NCBI GenBank assembly: GCA_018398585.1 | Contig: JAGTTD010000019.1 | Location: forward strand, 8,283,702 to 8,347,701 | Reading direction: 5' to 3' | From: Simmondsia chinensis | Lineage: Eukaryota; Streptophyta; Magnoliopsida; Caryophyllales; Simmondsiaceae | DNA length: 64,000 bases | Shown: positions 57,627 to 64,000 of the stretch, in pieces | Numbering within the stretch: the stretch's first letter is position 1 | How the letters are laid out: every line of letters starts with the position of its first letter | Notes under the pieces: model-generated | What the model saw: the letters and a program-made list of their open reading frames with translations, nothing else | Databases searched by the model: none | Told to the model about the DNA's origin: nothing | Made by a program: the position numbers and the translations under genes

Positions 57627-59849
57627 TAAGCTCCGTTTATTTTGGAGGAAAATGTGATTATAGGAATTGGTTTTCACATTTTCCTTTATTTGGCGCGCTT
57701 TCTTGGACGAAAAAGCTTTTCCTACGGAAAAGCTTTTCCCCCACTAGAGGGAAAATGACTTCCTTATAAAATAAGGGAAGTCACAATTCCAAGTGGCACA
57801 AGAGCCTTTGCGGTAATTATTGTATGGATATGAATCGAACCGAAATTAACCGAATTGGAACGTAAACTTTAACGTCATAGTGTCGAATAGGAATTAGACT
57901 GAATAATCAAACAAAGCAAGATGTTACTTTATCATGGTTTTAAAACAAACAATTTTCATCATTTTGAATTACTATATAATATTATATAGGAAAGTTATCA
58001 ATTAGGTACCTTGAGATTATTATACAGGTCCTCTAATGTTTTGTTAATATACAATGATGTACCGTAAAGTTTAAAAGGTTTATCACTCAAGTCCTCTGAA
58101 GTTTAAAAATTTTATAAATAAGTTAATTTTTTGCAAAATTGTTGATGTGGAATACGAGTTTCAGTAATATATATATATGTGTCCCTATCATAAACCAGTG
58201 ATTTCTTTTGCAAGAAAATGCTAGCATAACATGTTAACGAAAATTTACTAGATTCGAACGTATGTTATATTTAGGTGATAAAATTTTGTGTCCCAAGGTA
58301 CCGTATTACATATTTTAAAATGATATGATACTTAAGTAATAAATGCTCAAACTTTAGGGTATTTGATAGATAATTTTTCTATTTTATATAACTTTGATAG
58401 TTAATTTTATTTTTCTATTACCTTTTATATATGTTGGATTACTACTTATATTGTCCTATAATGAGATGTAGGATGATTTATGAAAAATATTTCTTTTAAA
58501 CTATATACGAAAACATTAATATGGAAGCAAGTTTTCTTTTGAAACAAACAAAGGAAAACCTCAATCGAATTTCAATTTTGTTGAAAAAACTTGTTGTGAA
58601 TTCGGGCCCTAAATCAGACCTGAACTCAGCTCGAAAACAGGATCTTGTCCCAACACTAAGCAACAAAAAACCTACAAACGAAACAATGTGGAAATTAAAC
58701 CAGAAACAACGAAAACAACGAAGAACACTTGATATACATGGTTCGGCACCTCAGCGAGGTCCTAGTCCACAGGCCACCTTTTCAGAGGAGTCAAATTCAC
58801 TATCAGTAAAGTTAGGGTTACAAACACAGACCGAGCATCAAGTCTAAAACGAAAACCATAACAGAGATTAAAGCAAGAAAACGAGAAAGAATAAGATGAA
58901 AGCCATCACCGAGCGAATACGGGCGAAGAACAGCCTAGGGACCCGAACCCTAGCCGGATTCGTGAAGAAGACCATCACTGGGATGATCCATTGCCTCGAA
59001 CCGAGCATACTGAGCTCCAAAGGTTCATCACCGCCTTCTTCTCCTTAATCTTCAACCTCCTACCTCGGACTTCACACTTTCTCTCTCCTCGGGCTTTCTC
59101 TCACTAGAAAGTCGTCTCTCTCCTCCATGTTTTCTCCTCTCTCTCTCTCTCTCTCTCTCTCTGCGTTTTCGTTACAGAAACCCCAAAATGGGTTTCCCAT
59201 TTTTTTTGCTCTCTTCAAATTTCATATGTGAAGTGTGCTTCTGTGAAGTAACTTTTGGTTTCACTTTTCTCTGCTTCCTTTTTTTCTTTCACTGTAAAAT
59301 GACCCTTAAAGCAAAAGGGGATATAAAGCAACAGTGCATCTCAGCTCAAATCCAACGGACAATAATGGGACACATGGCACGGATCAAGGCAAGCACGTGA
59401 CAGCTGGGCATCGGGAAACGGGCATCCGGGTAATAACCACCGGGTAATAATAACAAACCTGATATTATTTTTACCCAAAAGAAAATACAATATATTTTTC
59501 AAATCTTTTACCCATTTTAAAACCCAATTTCAAATCAATAAAATTGTCTATAATTTCTATTCCCCAAATTAGGATATAATTATACAAGTTTGCCTCCAAC
59601 GAGCCTACACAAGGCGGGTGGCTAAAACCGGCAAGCGACATCCTAATTTTCCGAATAGAAATTCTCCGACAATTTTAACCTTTCATTTAGTCAAGACGCT
59701 CCAGCCTATTATTACTGATGAACTTACATAATTCAGTTACATCCTATAGTAGATATCGAATTTTATGGGACCATAATCCAACAAAACCTTTTTAAAGAAA
59801 AACATATTCCTAAAATCTACTTTTTCTACGAAACAAACGGAGCCCTAGT
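57627..59849. mobile_element. Non-autonomous DNA transposon with GCTCCGTTT termini
   Basis: The left end agctccgtttattttgg (from 57629) and the right end acgaaacaaacggagccct (to about 59846) are inverted copies. Subterminal gaaaaagctttttccta-type sequence also mirrors. Flanks are T/A-rich (ttattattt, agttattta), so the target duplication is uncertain. The interior holds a MITE (57988-58380) and a GC-richer stretch (58520-59440) with a (tc)n run at about 59137-59162. Frame 58521-58847 is open but not recognised. Confidence 0.55.
57988..58380. repeat. MITE nested in the previous element
   Basis: The ends aggaaagttatcaattaggt and ttgatagataatttttct are imperfect inverted repeats, with aggtacct/aggtaccg phrases inside. 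The same style of repeat occurs at 24880-25440. Non-coding. Confidence 0.5.
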
Positions 59850-60135
59850 TATTTATTTATGTATGTCTTTGTTTATTAAAATTGGAGAAAAAACTAAAAC
59901 TATTTTTGGCTTGAGGGGACCGAGTCTAGTGGCGCAACACTCTCAAAGTATACAGCTCCAGTTTACTCAACAATTTGCCCAAAAAGTACGTAAGCACTTC
60001 CTCGAAACAGGATCCTAATTAATTTTCAAAATTAAAAAATTAAAAAAAAAACCCTCAAAAAAATTTAAAAGAATCGCATTAAGATAGAAAAAAATTGTTA
60101 AATTTCACCGAATCTGTAATATAAAAAGAAGGAAA
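59850..60135 (+). promoter_or_regulatory. Upstream region of the universal stress protein gene
   Basis: About 290 bp between the DNA transposon and the start codon at 60136. A/T-rich with no clear TATA box that I would commit to. Confidence 0.3.
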
Positions 60136-61648
60136 ATGGGAAGTGAGAAAGGGGTGATGCTAATAGCAATAGACGATAGTGAACATAGCTTTTAAGCTTG
60201 TCATTATTCATGCTAGGGCCTCTCCTAGTTCTACCATGGCTATCGCCGGACCCGGTAAGTAATGTAGTGTTATTATCAGGGTATTATTTGGCAATAATAA
60301 AGATTGTTTCAGTCTTACCATTTTAGACATTGACCCAAGTTTGTCCCCTCATTGTGGATCAATGTCTAAAGCCGAATGTTTTAGTTTGGCTTTCACCATG
60401 AGGTGCAACTAGATTAGAGATTTATGTTCATGTTTTTGGCCTTTCCTTTTCCTTCTTTACTTTTCTTTTTTTCTATTTCTTATTTCTTTGGGGAATCTCA
60501 TCATACACTCTCATGAAGACCTTGTCCTCTGAATTATCAAAAATAAAAGGAACTATTTTAGTCTTGTCATATAGATGTTGCCCTGACATTAATAAAAGGT
60601 GAGCCGATAGTAATACTGCCCTACATTTGTATATCGTGTATATGTAACAATAAAATAATGGATAATAAGTATTGTGATATTTTTTTATCTGTTTAAAATA
60701 ATACAACGTGGGAGATCACATTGAGATGAGAATTTTGGCATGACTGAACTAGGAACAGGAGAAATAACAGCAATAATGGAGGGTGATTTGAAGAAAGTCG
60801 CTAATAAAGTAATGGAAAAAGCCAGAGAGTTGTGCAAAAGTAAATCGGTAAGCTTCGTTCTACGGGAACAAAAATACTTATCATCGTTGTTGTTAAATAA
60901 TGAAAAATCATTCATAGTGTGCAACATGTGATGAGAATAGGTGGAAGATTTCGAAGAGGAACTGGCGGAAGGGGATGCGAGGGTTGTGCTATGCGAAGCT
61001 GTCGAGAAGCACAACGCGTCCATCCTTGTGGTCGGAAGCCATGGCTACAATGCTATCAAACGGTATATATGCTTCCCCTCGCCTTTTAAAGTTCATTCGC
61101 ATACTTGCCCACAAATAATATATATATATATATATATACACACGCACACATACGCGCATGTACACGAATATTCCTTGATTTACTTGTGAAACAATTCGAG
61201 CCATTCAAACTAAATAACAATCCAGCTTATGAGGACCCAATTGCTAGTCTAAATCATTTACAACCACTAATTGCTATTGACTATATTTATATAAATAAAT
61301 TGTTAAAAACAAACATGTAGTAAGAAATACAGTCTATCATGTGAGACAAGATAGGTCAAATCAAAGTCAGACAATAAAAAGAATCAAGTTAAAGGTGTAT
61401 AAACGGCCCTACTCCTATAGGTATTACCCTCTAGAGAGGTTATTTCTGAAGAACCCCCAACCCTAAAAGAAAGTGTATATACCGTATAAAATACAGTGAT
61501 AGGCCTATTATCGAGTTAAAGGTGTATTACACATAATTTGGCAAAATGGTTGTGTTGCAGGGCTCTTTTGGGAAGCGTGAGTGACTATTGTGCTCATAAT
61601 GCTCAATATTCAGTTATGATAGTCAAGAAGCCCAAGAACAAGAGCTAA
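60136..61648 (+). pseudogene. Universal stress protein (USP) gene with damaged exon 1
   Basis: Exons: 60136-60254, 60759-60847, 60941-61062 and 61561-61648 (TAA 61646-61648). All junctions are GT-AG with correct phases. Matches plant USPs: LIAIDDSEHS, GDLKKVANKVMEKARELC, EGDARVVLCEAVEKHNASIL, then VVGSHGYNAIKR and ALLGSVSDYCAH. The ATP-binding G-2x-G-9x-G(S) motif is intact. In exon 1 the segment that normally follows DDSEHSF (about 20 residues ending before KLVI) is missing and the frame shifts, giving a stop at 60193-60195. The rest of exon 1 (KLVIIHARASPSS) is read in another frame. It is probably a recent pseudogene or a deletion allele. USPs are small cytosolic adenine-nucleotide-binding proteins linked to stress responses. 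Confidence 0.88.
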
Positions 61649-63257
61649 ATATTATCTCTACTTACCATAAATGGTGCAAGAACAAGAAACTTTCCTGAGC
61701 GACGATCTTTAAAAATGCACCATGCATTTTGCCATATTGAGTAACTTTTGAACTATTTGTATACATAAACTTTAGTTATATAATCAAAACTACTTACTAG
61801 AGCAAAATGCATGATTCATTTGTTTTTAACAATTGTACTAGATCTTTACTTGAATTTCCCTTCAAACTTTTGCTTTTTTTCCTCTGGTTTAAGCATTTGG
61901 TTCTTAATCATGCTTTTATACATGATACAATTTTGTCTTCGAGACATGCTCTATGTGTTCGATGCTTTTTGGGTTTGTATTTAAAATATAAAAAGAATAA
62001 ATGAGTAGCAGACAATTACGCATGACGCAATTTTAGTTTTCGAGAGCATCACGTCATAAGAGGGTAAATAAACCAAATATTTGATAAATAATTGAAAATC
62101 AATTGGGGCTTGAGAAATAACGTAGATCGATAATTAGAAAACGAACTCAAGACTGGCATAACTAATTCGAGATGGGCAAATTAAAACTCAAAACGACTAA
62201 CTCAGAGTCAGAAAGAGCTGAAGCTGAACCAATTCAAACTCAAATTGTGTGATCTTGAATTCAAACAAATAAGCTCGAATTCAACGACGGGTGAGCAACA
62301 ATAGCAATTGAGAAACAAATGGATCCTGGACTAAGAGAGGAAAGAACCAACTGAAGAATTGTCACGCTAGGGAGTTCACCACCACTTTAAGTCATTTAGG
62401 GTTTTGCATCGGTACAAATGGGGTCGATTGATGCTCCAACTCCTAGGATTAACACAAAGTCCATCACTAAAGTTTGCTCTAGTGTGATGAAATGGAATGC
62501 ATCCCAACTTGCTCAATAATGGAAGAATCAAAGGACCTTGAGATGATTGAGAAAAGAAGACAGATCAATGATTTCAGTGTTTCTGTTTGTGTCTATCAAT
62601 CCTCTAAGGCAATCAATTTATAAGAAACATTCTATCTGTTAGAGTAAATGCCATTCAAGAAAAAGAGGGTGAAAAATCTCGCCTCAGTATGGAAGGAGTG
62701 GGCGGATAGGAAAGATCGAAAATTTCGGCCCCATTATGGAAACAACGGATATGAAAGAAGTGAGGGGTTTTATAATCGACAGTCAAAATCTTAAGCTAGA
62801 CCTTGAACTCGGCGTATGGGCCAAGGAAAGAGTTCCCATGTTTCCAATTTTGTCACGGCTAGAAAAACAATGGTTGAAAAAATAAAAGTCCGAGTCGAAA
62901 AAAGTTCACAACACATAGCGACGTGCCGGTTGGCCCATTATAACGTGACAGGGCGTTTGTGGCCCTCAAGGCCTACTTTTGGGCCACTAAACTTTATGAA
63001 GTAAAGGAAGAAGGTGGTATATAGAGTGACTCAACTATGTGGGATAGAGTTTTCAGTAAAGTTGAAGCACCTCCTAATTTCTAACAGTCACCACATGATT
63101 CAATTTTGACTAAGGAAAGGAAAGTTTATTACCATACTTGACAATACCAATGTCTTTTGGACTATAATTGAAACATAGTAAGTATACATGTCTTACAACC
63201 ACCAAGGTGAACATAATCTTGAACCTGAATGATCATTATAAAGAGCACACCCACCCA
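61649..63257. other. Intergenic sequence right of the USP gene
   Basis: No coding gene. 62080-62290 has loose repeats of aactcgag/aattcgag phrases. 62300-63000 looks like old repeat debris without readable ends. Confidence 0.4.
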
Positions 63258-63266
63258 CTTCCTGTA

Positions 63267-63734
63267 GAGCCAAAGCCCAAAATAACACTAAAATAAAAAA
63301 TATTTTCAAAAGTAGCTTTTAAGGAAAAATATTTCCTCAAATGGCATTCATGTCATCATTTGACTTTTTTATTTTTTATTTTACTTTATTTTACTTTATT
63401 TTATTTTGTTTTCAATATTTATAATTTTTTGAATTTATAATACTTTCTTAATCATAAAAAATAAATTAAATTATATATTAAATATTTAAATTAAATTTGT
63501 GTATAAATAGTTATATTTAAAATATAATAAATAATTTAATTTAATTAATTTATTATAATCCATAAAATATTATAAATTTAAAAATTACAAATGTATTAAA
63601 AAATAAAAAAGTAAAAAAAATTTAAAAAATCAAATGATGACATGGATGCCATTTAGAGATAGTTTTTTTTTTTCTTTTTTTAAAGTTAGTTTTGGAAATA
63701 TTTTTTATTTTTGTGTTAGTTTGGATAATGGCTC
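63267..63734. mobile_element. Mutator-type MITE with long inverted repeats
   Basis: The whole 468-bp unit folds back: aaatggcattcatgtcatca on the left and its near-complement on the right. The termini gagccaaagcccaaaataac and gttagtttggataatggctc are inverted with a few mismatches. Flanking 9-mers cttcctgta (63258-63266) and cttcgtgta (63735-63743) differ at one base, fitting a 9-bp Mutator duplication. Confidence 0.75.
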
Positions 63735-63743
63735 CTTCGTGTA

Positions 63744-64000
63744 TTCCTCAAGGTTGAAACATACTATGCAATCAAGATGGATAAGATCCGCCAAAATAAA
63801 CTAGATACCTAGGTACTCAAGAACCCTCTAGAGAGTAAGTTCATACTCTCAACAGAGCATGATTAAGGCCCTCACATTGTTGGAGGTGAGTTCCTTGCCC
63901 CCACGCCTTCCTAATGGGCTACGGACATCATTAAGAGAATTAAGTTCAGCCTCAAAAAGTCATGACAAAAATGTCAAATCTATAAGCCACATAAAGGCAA
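63744..64000. other. Window end, nothing recognised
   Basis: No ORF or repeat could be assigned in the last 257 bases. Confidence 0.4.

Noticed and set aside
58521..58847. ORF of 108 codons inside the GCTCCGTTT-type transposon
   Set aside because: No domain or homology is recognised, and it spans sequence resembling an LTR-type phrase (tggttcggcacctcagcgag). Not supported as a gene.

Overview
This is nuclear DNA of a flowering plant, most likely a eudicot. The genes are split by GT-AG introns, their closest remembered relatives are plant proteins, and most of the rest is AT-rich sequence packed with nested transposable elements. No tRNA, rRNA or CRISPR array was seen. There is no bacterial-style operon structure.

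Host genes. Four are supported. (1) The last five exons of a PRMT4/CARM1-type arginine methyltransferase lie at 356-2786 (+); the gene starts before the window. (2) A complete four-exon gene for a predicted plastid membrane or coiled-coil protein of about 571 residues lies at 25600-29767 (+). (3) A complete five-exon gene for a TOG/ARM-repeat protein of about 303 residues lies at 32308-35682 (-), with mitosis-type AACGG promoter motifs upstream. (4) A universal stress protein gene lies at 60136-61648 (+). Its splice structure is intact, but exon 1 carries an internal deletion and frameshift.

Transposon region 1 (4.7-24.7 kb). A small hAT-type element is followed by a 15.7-kb Athila-like Ty3/gypsy element (5593-21319) with a perfect 5-bp target duplication. 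It keeps gag and protease remnants but has lost reverse transcriptase and integrase. A second gypsy element, a decayed chromovirus-type copy (10134-18916), has inserted inside it. The 3' LTR of that copy was in turn hit by a LINE tail. Three LINE 3' fragments and a copia-like primer-binding site follow.

Transposon region 2 (36.2-55.7 kb). This is the most remarkable part of the window: one 19.5-kb Mutator-like element (MULE) at 36170-55650, bounded by inverted termini and a perfect 9-bp target duplication. It carries a mudrA-type transposase on + and a convergent DUF1985 + Ulp1/C48 SUMO-protease-like gene on -. About half of it is arrays of a short palindromic repeat built on GTGTATGAT. The arrays lie in one orientation in the transposase half and in the other orientation in the protease half. 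They fill the apparent leader introns of both genes, one internal intron of each, and the space between the 3' ends. The element also holds inverted duplications, a 225-bp hairpin, three copies of a cassette with a GTCGAC-centred palindrome, a duplicated protease exon and a later hAT insertion. Its genes are broken mostly by nonsense codons that fit C-to-T decay, with few frameshifts.

Smaller MITE- and hAT-like elements sit between these landmarks. Two at 30.3-31.6 kb, one at 63.3-63.7 kb and one inside the giant MULE have readable terminal repeats and target duplications.
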